From Sarocladium kiliense (taxonomy: Eukaryota; Ascomycota; Sordariomycetes; Hypocreales; Sarocladiaceae), in NCBI GenBank assembly GCA_030734395.1, contig JAUZTG010000019.1:124001-188000 (forward strand): 64,000 bases of DNA, in the 5' to 3' direction. Below are positions 1-10,558 of this stretch, piece after piece. The notes beneath the pieces are model-generated. The model had not been told where the DNA came from. It made no database searches and was given only the letters and a program-made list of their open reading frames with translations. Position 1 is the first letter of the stretch. The number at the start of each line of letters is the position of its first letter. A program made the translations under genes and the position numbers.

Positions 1-283
1 GTCGCAACTGGGGAACAAACAACCCCGTCCGTCGGTCTATGGCTTACTTTGTCGCGAAGAGTTTGGGGAGGGAGTTTACTACGTAGTCCTACCAGCTACA
101 TAACGTACCTTGACATGATGAATCACAAGGGCCGCAACCTTTTTCGAAACAGTCAGTGTTATTGTCGGTCTCACATGTGATGTTGAGGCTTGAGGACAGA
201 GATGTTTCTTAGATGCTCCCTAACAAGCCTCATGGAAAGTAGGATTGTTACGAGTGTAGTTATTTTACTTATCAGGTTCGCCT
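1..283. other. 3' flank of nagA
   Basis: No gene is supported here. It is the downstream side of the minus-strand deacetylase gene, whose TAA stop is at 284-286, and probably holds its 3' UTR. Short reading frames overlapping it lack family resemblance. Confidence 0.5.
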
Positions 284-1781
284 TTATCGAAAGCTGGTGT
301 ATGTCGCCTTGATTTCTCTTAGAGGTGACGTTGGTGGTGAGATGTCCGCGCCTTCTCTTCGGTGAACTCGCTTTCCGTATTTCCATACCTCGTCCACGAC
401 CAACTTCGTTGTGCCATTATCACCATTTTCTTCGGAGAAAATCACGAGATCAGCATCCGAACCCTCTGTCAATTGTCCCTTCCTCCCCTCGACGCCTAGC
501 ATGCGAGCTGGTGTTGCCGTCACTGTCTTCAGCGCCTTTGCAATGCCTTCACCACCTGACCAGGAGAGAAAGTTGTTGACACATTCCACGAGGGTGATAG
601 AGCTATTGGAACCCGTTAGATCCTCTATAACCTTTTCTTTTGCAAGATATGAGGAAACATACCTTCCGGCGATCTTTTCAGTTCCTTCAAGACAAAGTAC
701 AGACCCCCTCTTGACAATGGTGCTCGCTACATCACCATTTGTCCAGGGGTAAGGCCCATCTGGAAGGCCAGTAAGATGCATAGCGTCTGTCACCAAGATA
801 AAACCCTCGGGATGCGCATTGTACGCAAGCTTAACCGCTGTTGGGTGCACGTGAATACCGTCCGCGATCATCCCGAAGTACGGCTTGACGAAGTTCGGGC
901 TAGCTGTTCCAAGGAGGCCGAACACACCAGGGTTGCGGTGATGTAGCGATTTCATAGCGTTGAAGAGATGTGTGATCATGGTTGCCCCAGCTGCGACGGC
1001 GGCAGAAGCTTGCTCATATGTAGCTTCTGTATGACCGATAGAAACAACGATGCCCCGTGCTGTCAGGTCGGGTATCAGGTCTATCATACGACCTTGTTCA
1101 GGAGCGACGGTAATTTTCCGGATTGCAGGACCTTTCTCATTATCATCCGCGCCTGAATCATCGTAATGAAGGCTCCCGCCACCGTAACATGAAACTAGGT
1201 CCTGCCACGAGCTTGCCTCGCGAATCATGTCTTGGTTGTGGCATCCATTCTTGGTATGACTCAGGAACGGCCCTTCAACGTGTGCTCCGAGTGACTCAGC
1301 TCCTTTACCCGAATCCTTATTCACTATTGGGCGAAGGAAAGGCAAAACCTATTAGCTTTAGTATATCGTTCGCTTCATTGATGCTCTGCTGGATATGAAG
1401 TACCTTCTTGTAAAGTTCCGGTTTCTGGCTGGTAATCGTAGGCATGTAAGACGTGACACCTGTCTTCACGAGGTTCACGTTCACATTCTCAATCGAACTC
1501 TTATATTCAGAGTCTTCATCCAGGGAAGTCGAGAAATTGAAACCAAAAGCCCCATTTAGCTGTACATCAAGAAGACCAGGAGACACGATGCGACCACCAA
1601 GATCAATAACCTGGTCCGGAAGCGTCCTGCCGTCGAAGAAAGTTGCCTGGCTAGATAGGATCGTTCCGGTAGATGAGCTTACCCAAAGGTCTTCCTTGAC
1701 CAAATTATCACCGCGCACCAAACGACAGTTGGTGAACTTGGTGATAGTCGTCGAAGAGGGTGAGGTGATGATACCAGGCAT
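284..1781 (-). CDS. nagA: N-acetylglucosamine-6-phosphate deacetylase
   Basis: Hydrolyses GlcNAc-6-P to glucosamine-6-P and acetate in the cytosol (the DAC1/NagA step). Two exons, 1404-1781 and 284-1348. The 55-nt intron 1349-1403 has GTACTT at its 5' end and ACTAAAGCTAATAG at its 3' end. The product is 480 aa. Family signatures visible: HVEGPFL with the metal-ligand Glu, SIGHTEA and THLFNAM with metal-binding His residues, and VTDAMHLTGLPDG with the catalytic Asp. The start MPGIITS is chosen because it sits at the expected N-terminus; an in-frame upstream extension to 1841 lacks family similarity. It shares a 648-bp divergent promoter with anmK, which carries a TCGG-N5-CCGA palindrome. In this cluster it would process GlcNAc-6-P released by MurQ. 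Identity is confident; the C-terminal ~25 residues look unconserved. Confidence 0.93.
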
Positions 1782-2429
1782 GGTGGATACAACGTGAGTT
1801 GAACTTGAGAACGGCGACAAACAAGAGTCAGGTTGGATCACCTGAAGAAGTCTGTATGTAATAGTTCACATACTGTCATCCTTCGTTCTGGGCCACCACT
1901 TTCTTTCGATGCCATTGCCGATGGGTACATATCGCAAATCACTAATTAGTGCCTGCGACAAGGCTCAACGATAGATTGTTGAGGTCTGCCAAGCCCCATG
2001 TTGCGTAGCGAGATAGTGATTTGATTAAGATGATTCGACTTATTCACGGGTTATCCGATAGAAACAATTCAGCTCATGTAGTCGAATCGAGGAGTGAAGT
2101 TCGCGTCTTGAGCTGAGAACCTTCTGAGGTATGCGCTATTGGTGACCTAGCGCTGACAAAGTCTGGCCCACCCAACAGTAGCTCATCGGATAAGCCGATG
2201 ACTTCTCTGGGCTGTGAATCTTGCCTGCCACGGAATGAGGGGCTCCTCGCATCAAAGTTGCAAGCGTTGAACAGGGTGCGGTGCATACTGGGGATGGCCA
2301 TATCTTTACCGATTAGCCCGATCAAAATGCACCAGGGAAGCGTGATCATGAGATAAGATTGCATATTTGCGCCCAATTCATGTCAAGCAAGGATTACGCA
2401 AGTTTCGCCTCGACTTGAAAGGACTGAAG
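1782..2429. promoter_or_regulatory. Divergent promoter nagA/anmK
   Basis: This 648-bp interval separates the two divergent start codons. It contains the palindrome at 2184-2200. No coding signal is convincing here; a 100-codon minus-strand frame at 2074-2376 has no recognisable content and is rejected. Confidence 0.7.
2184..2200. promoter_or_regulatory. Putative Zn2Cys6 operator, copy 1
   Basis: CATCGG-ATAAG-CCGATG is a perfect inverted repeat with 6-bp arms, i.e. CGG-N5-CCG, the typical architecture bound by Gal4-type Zn2Cys6 dimers. The core TCGG-N5-CCGA (2186-2198) recurs in the other two divergent promoters of this cluster (5776-5788 and 10436-10448). It lies 405 bp from the nagA start and 230 bp from the anmK start. 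The sequence is seen directly; regulator binding is inferred. Confidence 0.65.
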
Positions 2430-3860
2430 ATGGTGACGTTCAACGTTCTGGGCCTCAACTGTGGTACCAGCGTGGATGGTATGTGCCCCAGGACAATCTT
2501 AAGCATGTCTATAGTATACATCTTCAAATGCAACTGACTGATATCCCCTTAGCTATTGATGTGGCATCTTGCCGTTTCTCAACGATCGAATCCTCAGGAG
2601 ATGTAGAGCTTGAGCTGATCTCATTCACCGAGATCCCAGTGGACACCAAACTGCGCGCAGAAGTCCTGCGACTATGCCGCCCAAACCAGAAGGAGGCCAG
2701 TACTTGCATGGCTGAAGTCTGCGATCTGAACTTTGCTCTCGGCAGAGAGTTCACACGTGCCATCAAAGCGTCCGGAGTTGATCTCAGCCAAATCGACCTT
2801 ATCGCTAGCCATGGCCAGACACTATGGCACCAACCCCTTGGGGATCACAGGTCAACACTCCAGATGGCTGAGCCGGCGGTTATTGCCAATGCTTTCAATA
2901 AGTAAGACTTTACATGCTGTGATGCATCTTCTATTGGACCTTGACCTTGACGCTTTGATGTTGACTACGGGTTGCAGGACAGTCGTCAGCGGCTTTCGAG
3001 TAGCTGAGCTGGCTGCTGGCCGTCAAGGAGCTCCTCTCGCGGGGTTCTTCGAAAACGCCCTCTTGACTGACGAGAAGAAGACAAGGGTCAGCCAGAATAT
3101 TGGCGGGATTGGAAATGCCACTGTCTTACCTGCTTCAAGCACTTCGAGTAATTCACCTACATCTCGCTCTACATACATGGCATTCGACACTGGCCCAGGC
3201 AATGTCTTCATGGATGCCGCCATGCGTATCTTGACAGACGGCCAAGAGCACTTTGACCGCGATGGCAAGATGGGTGCCAAGGGTGAGGCCGAGATTGACG
3301 AGAAGCTCGTCGAGGAGTACCTGACCACTGAGCCGTACTTCCAGATGACGCCTCCTAAGACGACAGGTCGTGAGCTGTTCTCTGACGACGTTGCCAGCCG
3401 TCTGGTTGAAAATCTCAAAGCCGCCAAACTGTCACCTGAAGGGATTATTGCGACCCTTACTCGTATCACAGCAGAGTCTATTGCCCAGGCCTACGAGAAA
3501 TTTGTCATCCCTGGTTTGAACGGAGGGAAGCTCGACGAGATTTACATCTGCGGCGGTGGAGCATATAATCCCAATATCCTGAAGCATCTACGGGCCAGGT
3601 TCCCCAAGAGTCAGGTTATGACTTTTGATCAAAGCCCCGCCAAGATCCTGCCTGGCGCAAAGGAAGCTGTTTTGTTCGCCTTATTGGGATTCCTCTCGAT
3701 TTTGGGTCGCAGAATCCCCCTCCCCTCGGATGCGGAGTCGTTGGAGCCTGCCATACTTGGTGTTATCACGCCTGGGGACAATTATCATGAGGTCATGAAG
3801 AAAAGTGTCCTTGATGAAGACTTTGGGAAAGATATCATCTTAGGACGAATCATATCATAG
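2430..3860 (+). CDS. anmK: Anhydro-N-acetylmuramic acid kinase
   Basis: AnmK opens the 1,6-anhydro ring of anhydro-MurNAc and phosphorylates it to MurNAc-6-P using ATP. Three exons: 2430-2478, 2553-2901 and 2978-3860, giving 426 aa. The short first exon encodes the phosphate-binding GLNCGTSVD start, and its split codon joins to AIDVASCRF. Further family motifs in order: ASHGQTLWHQP, the EPAVIANAF segment, GRQGAPLAGFFE, QNIGGIGNATVLP, AFDTGPGNVFMD and YICGGGAYNP. Bacterial AnmK is about 360-370 aa; the surplus is mainly in loops. It is divergent from nagA and convergent with murQ, so the kinase and the next enzyme are neighbours. Seen: domain and exons. Known: the bacterial AnmK reaction. Inferred: the same substrate in this fungus. 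Confidence 0.92.
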
Positions 3861-4216
3861 AGAGTTATTGAAGTCTGGGTACTCTGTCAAATGTCTTTCT
3901 GAATGATACAAATCTTGATAATGTTCTTTTCTGTAAGAGATGAAGCCTAAATGCAAAGGAATTACCGCACGAGCCGTGTGACGTTCCTTAAGAGAAGGCT
4001 CCCAGATTCTCGCTCTCTCTGTTGTGACCGGCGGACAGCTAGCTTCATAGACGGCATCGAAGGGTCTTATGCTCGTAAAGCCAACTAATACGAACGCATT
4101 CAGATTTGGAGCATAATGCTGGTTGTTATCTAGAGCATGATTGGTCTTGCTATGTATCGTGAGGAATAATGTGAAAATTACTAGGCGGACGAGACTCCGC
4201 AGATCAAAACGCGTGT
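3861..4216. other. Convergent 3' intergenic anmK/murQ
   Basis: This 356-bp spacer lies between the stop codons of the convergent kinase and etherase genes. I see nothing in it beyond probable 3' UTRs. Confidence 0.5.
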
Positions 4217-5505
4217 TCAATTCGAGCTCGATTCGCTTTCGATGTCTACGTCTAATGCCCTCTTGAGAGCGCCTTCAGAGGCTCGCAAGATATTTTCGGC
4301 ACTCTGGGGCGAGCACCCCAATGTGGCAACTATAATGGCTAGCTTAACACTGCCCTCACATTCTGCGAGAACTTGATCAAGAACCTCGTCATCTTCGACT
4401 CTTATAGCACTAGGTGACTTGACGGCGGCGCGGACAACTCGGCGTGCTCTGTCTCGTAGCTTCTCGTTTGACATCTTGAGGTCAACCATCTTCTCACAGT
4501 TAGCTGTCCTGCAAGCACTTCACAAGCTCGAAGACCACTTACCAAGTTCCCATAGGTTTTGCCGGCGCGGACCTGCGAGCCCGTCGAGATCATGTTCAAG
4601 ATCTATCCAGTTCATCAGCTTTCGGTTGCATTCTCAATCAATTTTCGCTCAGCAATGGCGATAAGTCCGATCCTTACCAACTTCGTAGCCGTTCCGGCTT
4701 TAAGGCGTGTGCTACCTGTAACCACCTCCGGGCCCGTGACACATTCAATCAGGTGGTCGCAAATCCCGTCGAAGCGACTTGGCTTAACGCAAGCAATGCC
4801 AGCTGTAACAGCGCCAGCAGCGCGAGCAAAGCCGAGTCCTCCAAGTACGTAAGGCGTTCTCCCTGAGGAGGCAATGCCTATGACCACATCATTGGGTCCC
4901 ACCGGGGGCTCAAGTATAGCCAGATCCGCTGCTCCAGCCGACTGTGAGTCTTCAGCTCCTTCAACAGCGTTGCGCAAGGCATATTCTCCGCCTGCGATGA
5001 GGCCGATGAATTGAGTGGAAGGGGCAGAGAATGTGGGCGGACTGAGTGCTATAGTTAGTCTCCGTGGGTTGAAAACATAGGGTGCGAGTGAATAGGATCG
5101 ACATACATCTCAGAGGCATCTAGTACACCAAGTCTGGTGAGAACACCGGCGTTCAGTAAGTGCAATCGTGAATGGAGTATTGTTGATGACGAACCGTCCG
5201 CTCGTCCCAGCTCCCATATAGATCACTCGCCCATTCGCTTTTATCCTTGGTACAATGTCATCGATGAGCTTGGCTATCTGCGAGGTACATGCCCTGACAG
5301 CCTTGGTCACGGAAGCATCCTCATCGTTGATCATGCCTAGGGTCTAGTCAGCAAGAATCGAGGAGCAAACAACCAGCTGGTTTTACTCACAGCAAAGCTC
5401 GAGAGAGGAAACCTCATCGATTCGCTCGGTTCTGGTGTTTCGCTGTTCAGTCTGCAGTTTCCCCAGCTCCTCTGAAAGCTGGTTCAGGGTTATAGGAGCG
5501 GGCAT
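4217..5505 (-). CDS. murQ: N-acetylmuramic acid 6-phosphate etherase
   Basis: Cleaves the D-lactyl ether of MurNAc-6-P, giving GlcNAc-6-P and D-lactate. Six exons in coding order: 5391-5505, 5195-5336, 5107-5133, 5041 down to 4678, 4543-4602 and 4217-4489. They sum to 327 codons (326 aa), close to bacterial MurQ (about 300 aa). The SIS domain is clear: YMGAGTSGR joined across an intron to LGVLDASEIPPTF, then GLIAGGEYALRNAVEGAEDS with the catalytic-region Glu, GIASSGRTPYV, and TGSTRLKAGTATKL joined to ILNMISTGSQ. A 27-nt microexon carries LGVLDASE. It shares an 802-bp divergent promoter, with a TCGG-N5-CCGA site, with the MFS carrier. The animal relative GCKR is a double-SIS regulator; this single-SIS protein with conserved motifs looks enzymatic. 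Confidence 0.92.
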
Positions 5506-6307
5506 CTTGGATTCCGTGACCAATACTAGGCAGAGACCCAATTTCCATAAGAAGATAGGAGAACTTTGGACCCGGGTGTTCGTCAACCCTTGATGGTGCT
5601 GGGGTACTGTCCAAGTCGTGAGTAAGTTCCGATAAGTCTTGATCTCTTGATAGCATAAACCATTGAAAACTTTTCTTCCGATTCAACTCCTCGCATACTT
5701 TTGAAGTGTAGGTCATTCTACAAAGCCTTCAGTCAGACCTGAGAGCCGAGAGGTTGGAGCCGCGGATCAAGAGCATCGGCTTTTCCGACACTAGAGGGAA
5801 AGTGGACAAGATTATCACGGTCGTGGATGCCGATCGGCTACCCCCTCTCTCTGCCCCGAGAATGCAGGCTGTTTGATAACTAGATCAGCTCAGATTTGCG
5901 GCCGCTTCATGACTCTGAGAATGATTCAGCAAGCACACTCGGGTCACCCGATGGCCCATAGCTGAGATAGGGAAGCGGTGCTCCTATGAACACGAACCGG
6001 ACACCAACTTGGTAGAACCGCTATCTCGGAACAGAATAGCCCCATGTGGGGAAGCCTGAATGCGATGGACTTTCTGGGGTCATTTGAAAGATTGACTGAT
6101 AAGCGTGGGGAAAAGAGGAGGGCGGACTTTCTTCGCGCGAGTGTTGAGTCCAATTGCCAAATACTACTTCTTCTGCCATTGACACCCCTTGAACACGGAA
6201 TCTTTGCATCTGTCAAGGCAGGATCTGGACGCTCACCTTCTTGATTCCATTTTCACATTGACATTCAGACACCGTGCTCAAGCATTTGGTCAAGTCGCAT
6301 ATCCAGC
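5506..6307. promoter_or_regulatory. Divergent promoter murQ/MFS carrier
   Basis: This 802-bp interval holds TCGG-CTTTT-CCGA at 5776-5788 and a perfect 10-bp palindrome GCCGATCGGC at 5829-5838. It separates the etherase from the transporter. No additional gene is supported. Confidence 0.65.
5776..5788. promoter_or_regulatory. Putative Zn2Cys6 operator, copy 2
   Basis: TCGG-CTTTT-CCGA is the same CGG-N5-CCG palindrome with flanking T/A as at 2186-2198 and 10436-10448. It sits 271 bp from the murQ start and 520 bp from the transporter start. A second palindrome, GCCGATCGGC, lies 40 bp downstream at 5829-5838 and may be an additional half-site arrangement. Confidence 0.65.
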
Positions 6308-8402
6308 ATGGGTGCTAGAGCTCATAACTTCCGCGTGCTCGTCTGGGGCGAGGCACCTGACTCCCCAGAGGAGCGCAAGGTGAGCAGACATCTCTACCGC
6401 CACTCTCCAATGCGAGAAACAATTATGTCACCGCACGACCGTGCTAACTCGAGATGTCTCACTGTAGCTCCTTCGCAAGCTTGACTTCTTCATCCTAGTA
6501 GGCAGATCTTCCGTCACTCCCCACGAGACTCAAAGACATTCTAACAGCTATGGAAGACCTACTGTTGCGTAGCCTTCTTCTTCAATTACCTTGACCGAGC
6601 TGTGCTGGCCAACGCATATGTATCTGGCATGAAGGAAGATCTCGAAATCACTGGCAACCAGTACAATATCCTCGTAACTTGTCTGGCAGTTGGCTGTACG
6701 TGACCAGAGGTCATCACGCACTTTAAGAGACATGTTGCTGACACAGTCCTACAGACATTGTGGGACAGGTACCTCACGGTCTTGTCATCCAGAAGATAGC
6801 TCCTCGAATCTGGTTTCCCCTTATGACCGTTGTCTGGGCCGGCCTTACCATTGCGTGTGCAGGCTGCACTCATTACTCTCAACTCGCTGCAGTGCGTTTC
6901 CTTCAGGGGATTGCTGAAGCATCCACGTACAGCGGCACGCAATACATCATCGGTAGTTGGTACAAGGGCTCTGAAGCTGGCAAGCGTATTGGTCTCTTCC
7001 AGGCTTCTGGCATGGTTGGCACGATGTTTGCAGGTATGTTTTGGAATCGGCTCTCGGGGTCAAAAGCTGACATGGCGCACAGGCATCATGATGACTGCTA
7101 TCTGGAATACCATGGATGGCGCTGCTGGCCTTCCTGGTTGGAAATGGGTAAGCAACCATAGTGAATCCGACTTGATCAAGACTTACTAATGCCTTGTCCC
7201 TTTAGTCTTTTATCATCAACGGCATCATCACACTTCCCGTTGCCGTTTTTGGCTTCGCATTCTTCCCTGATCTGCCAGAGAATACCAAAGCCTTCTATCT
7301 GAAGCCCCACGAACGCGAGCTCGCTCTTAGCCGTCTGCCTCCTAAGAACCCTGAGGGCCACAACATTGGGCCTTCTCTTGTGAAGCGTGTTCTCGGCACT
7401 CTAAACTTGTGAGTCCCATATATCCCGCTTCTACTGCTTTGCTTCATCATGCGAAGAAAGTTTCTGACTCTCTTGTAGCTGGATCTTTTGCGTATTCTGG
7501 ATGCTTGGCGGTGCTCTTGAGGCATACTCCACCCAGACTTGCATGGTCTTGTGGATGAAAGCGTCAGGCGACTTCACCGTTCCCCAGAATAACACCTACC
7601 CGCTTGGTATCACCGCAATTGGTCAGTACTTATCTTGATCCCATCCCGCTATGCTTCTTTTCCGCCTCACTGACACGGCACAGGTATCGCCCTGACACTC
7701 GTGACTTCTGTGGCTATCGACGCAACAAAGGTTCACGCGCCCTATGGCTTCTTCGCTTGCGGTGTGCAGCTGGTGACGAGCATCATCCTTCTCTGCTGGA
7801 ACCACATCGGAAACGGCGCCAGGCTTGCAGCTTTCTGTACGTTACATATACCCATTCTGAGCATCGGGATCAAAACTAACACGCGAAAAGTCATGGCAGG
7901 CACAGCCTACTTGATCCAACCTGTTGTCTTTGTGTGGGCTAATAAGATTCTGGCCCGTGATGGAGACGATGCCGCTCGCGCCGTGACCCTCTACGCCATG
8001 AACGGTATGTCCCAGCGCCTTTGTAACTGTTGAGTCAGATTGTTGACACATAAACTAGGTGCCTCATCTGTTCTTTACTCCTTCTGGGGTATTGCATTCT
8101 ACCCAGCGACCGATGCCGCGACTGTGAGTACTTCTCATGCTGCTGGCCTCGTTGACTATCGTAACCTACTGACATCGAACCTCCAGGGCTTTCGCAAGGG
8201 ATCGTGGACTATGGTGGTGGTTATCCTGCTTCTCGCGGCCATCACATGCGTTGTCTGGTGGCAGGACATCAGGACTGCTCGCATCGCCGAAGCCAAGGCG
8301 CCTACGGCCGATGTGAAGCTAGAGGATGCCGAGGAAGAGGTGCACAACATTGGCGACTTGAAGGGGAATCCCGGACCCGGAGTCTCAGGGCCCCAGATCT
8401 GA
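6308..8402 (+). CDS. MFS anion:cation symporter (Dal5/pantothenate-type)
   Basis: Probable plasma-membrane importer of a small organic anion. Eleven exons: 6308-6379, 6468-6497, 6548-6695, 6755-7033, 7083-7147, 7206-7408, 7479-7621, 7684-7836, 7891-8004, 8059-8123 and 8187-8402; 495 aa. Typical of the Dal5/Vht1/Fen2 group: KLDFFIL followed by FFFNYLDRAVLANAY in the first helix, GYIVGQVPHGLVIQ in the second, and the RFLQGIAEAS signature in the fourth. About 12 hydrophobic helices and a hydrophilic acidic C-tail are seen. Known members carry carboxylates (allantoate, nicotinate, pantothenate). Placed between murQ and nagB under the shared operator, it is a good candidate for uptake of anhydro-MurNAc, itself a carboxylate; that substrate is an inference. 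Confidence 0.88.
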
Positions 8403-8874
8403 CCGTGGTACTTATTAGCACGTATGCCAGTTGGAGTCATGTTTTCCAGGTCTATTATTTAAGAGAGATCGCCGATGCAAGTAGTGCGAATACACGAACA
8501 GAAGGACCGAGTCACCCCCCGTTTTCTCAACTTTACTCCTCCAATAATAAGTATTCACCGTGCGCTTTCGAGGTTGCTGAACTTGTTGCCAAATATTCGG
8601 CTTGCACATCTATCAATGTGCGGTGCTTGTCTCCTTCCAATATTACGTATGCCGCTTCAACACTCTGATCACTCTGCCTGGGACACAATAAAACCAGCTT
8701 CCACACTTTGAGGGGGGATCATCGAAATGTTGGAACGTAATGTGGTTAATTATATGTTGCAATAGCTCCTGAGAGGGAGTCACAGCTGCTGACCTGAGAG
8801 ACAGACTCAAACTCACAGAGCTCTAGATAATTGAACAAAGAGCGTAAGGCAGGTTATGTATTGGCAAGGCGATT
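8403..8874. other. Convergent 3' intergenic MFS/nagB
   Basis: This 472-bp spacer lies between convergent genes. It holds no recognisable gene or RNA and probably contains the 3' UTRs of both. Confidence 0.5.
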
Positions 8875-10087
8875 TCATACTCTAGAGCTCATTCTGTCAA
8901 GGATTGGTTCCGGTGTGACTCCACGTGACGCCGGTTGGACTAATACTGGACTCCTTGACCGGATATGGTATGTCTGGTTGGAGCTTGGATGCAATGCCCT
9001 CGGTGCTTGAAGTGTATCATCCCTAGCACCGTTGACTCTTGCCTGGCTCTTCACTCCATTGGTCACGCTCTTCGGCAACGATTGCTCAATTCCCTGCTGT
9101 AGCGCAATCTTCTCGATGGATTTGAAGTACTGCATCATGATTAGCCCATGGTTCACGCTCTGAAGACTCGGATGAGAACCTACCCTCACCGTCTTGACCT
9201 GTAGCTCTAATGTCGCATCTTCATCAGCCACAATCATGGAATGTCGATGAAGCTGAAGCCCCGACAACGTCCACATGTGGTTGACACCCCCTTCTATGCA
9301 TCTTTGCAGAGCGACAGCCTTCTTTGCACCGAGTACGATAGTGACCACTTCTCGGGCATCGAGAACAGTTTGTACGCCGACAGTCAGCGCCATCTTGGGC
9401 ACCTGATTGACGTCGTTGTTGAAGAAGCGCGAGTTGGCCAGTATCGTGTCGTAGGCAAGCGTCTTTACACGTGTCCGGCTCGCAATGCTTGAACCTGGTT
9501 CATTGAATGCTATGTGACCATCCTCGCCAATACCAGCAAGAAAGAGGTCAATCCCCCCTGCAGCTACGATGGCTGCCTCATACTCAGCACACTCAGCCTC
9601 GAGATCAGGTGCATTCCCATTCAGGATATGCACATTCTCGGGTCTGATGTTTACTTGAGATAAGAAGTGGCGCCACATGAAGGAATGGTAGCTCTCTGGG
9701 TGATCCCTGGGGATGCCGACATACTCATCCTAGAAGACGGAGAAGGATTAGCATCTTCACCGCATGGATACAGGTTCAGTTCAGCACAAAGAACTCGTAG
9801 TGTACTCACCATGTTGAACGTCACGACATCTTGGAATGAGACCTAAGTATTTCAAGATTACCACCTCTGATGGCAACGAGCGTTGGCAAAGGGAAGGGAA
9901 GTTGTACCTCTCCGGCGTTGTATTTCTCTATCAACGCCTTGTACACCCCAATTGGGCTGCTTCCAGTTGGAAGACCAAGAACAAATGGTCGCTCCGGGGT
10001 CGGCTCGAACGCCTGGATGCGTTTCAAGATGTAAGAAGCCACATACTCAGCTGTGGCCACTGGGTCGTCTCGAACGATGAGTCTCAT
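8875..10087 (-). CDS. nagB: Glucosamine-6-phosphate deaminase
   Basis: Converts glucosamine-6-P to fructose-6-P and ammonium, feeding glycolysis. Four exons: 9908-10087, 9810-9842, 9184-9729 and 8875-9129; 337 aa. Motifs: LGLPTGSSPIGVYKAL (sugar-phosphate loop), VVTFNM joined across an intron to DEYVGIP with the catalytic Asp, and GIGEDGHIAFNEPGSS with the Asp/His active-site pair. The 54-nt intron 9130-9183 is a multiple of three without a stop, so its retention would insert 18 residues; it is called an intron because removal restores KTVRYFKSIE. The last ~55 residues, beyond the enzyme core, are rich in Ser/Arg/Pro and unlike bacterial NagB. It shares a divergent promoter with regulator 1. 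Confidence 0.93.
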
Positions 10088-10558
10088 GGTGCTATCGTTC
10101 CTGATTCAACTGGCCTCTTGACTGACAACAACTCAGGCGGCAGACAAAGAGACATAACAGACCAGAGCAATCTTTACTTATCAATAGGTCATTTATGCAT
10201 ATTTTGGAGGATAAAACGTCTTGAAGAATACATCAGCCTTGGCTCGTGCATGGCTCTACTCATCCCCACTGCATCTGATGCCCATCTCCCCGAGAATGAC
10301 CATACACACGCTTCCGCTAGTGAATAGTGGCAGTGGAAAGATTAGGTTACGGTCCAACAAATGATTAGCTCAAGTCTTGCGGCCCATATCCCCATTCCGA
10401 GGTATCGGCTTCTCCACATTTCTGTCGACACGATGTCGGCAAACCCGATCGCGATGGTGACTGCTTCTTATGAACGCAAACACTGCCCTGCGACGGCTCT
10501 TCCGTTACCTCTTACCCACTCGTGATAATTACAGCTCGGAACGACACAGCGGACAAAG
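10088..10558. promoter_or_regulatory. Divergent promoter nagB/regulator 1
   Basis: This 471-bp interval carries TCGG-CAAAC-CCGA at 10436-10448. The site is only 111 bp upstream of the regulator start, suggesting autoregulation as well as control of nagB. Confidence 0.65.
10436..10448. promoter_or_regulatory. Putative Zn2Cys6 operator, copy 3
   Basis: TCGG-CAAAC-CCGA is the third copy of the CGG-N5-CCG palindrome. All three divergent promoters of the catabolic cluster hold one. Only eight bases are fixed, so a chance match is expected about once per 65 kb; three in about 1.9 kb of promoter DNA is far above that. Confidence 0.65.
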
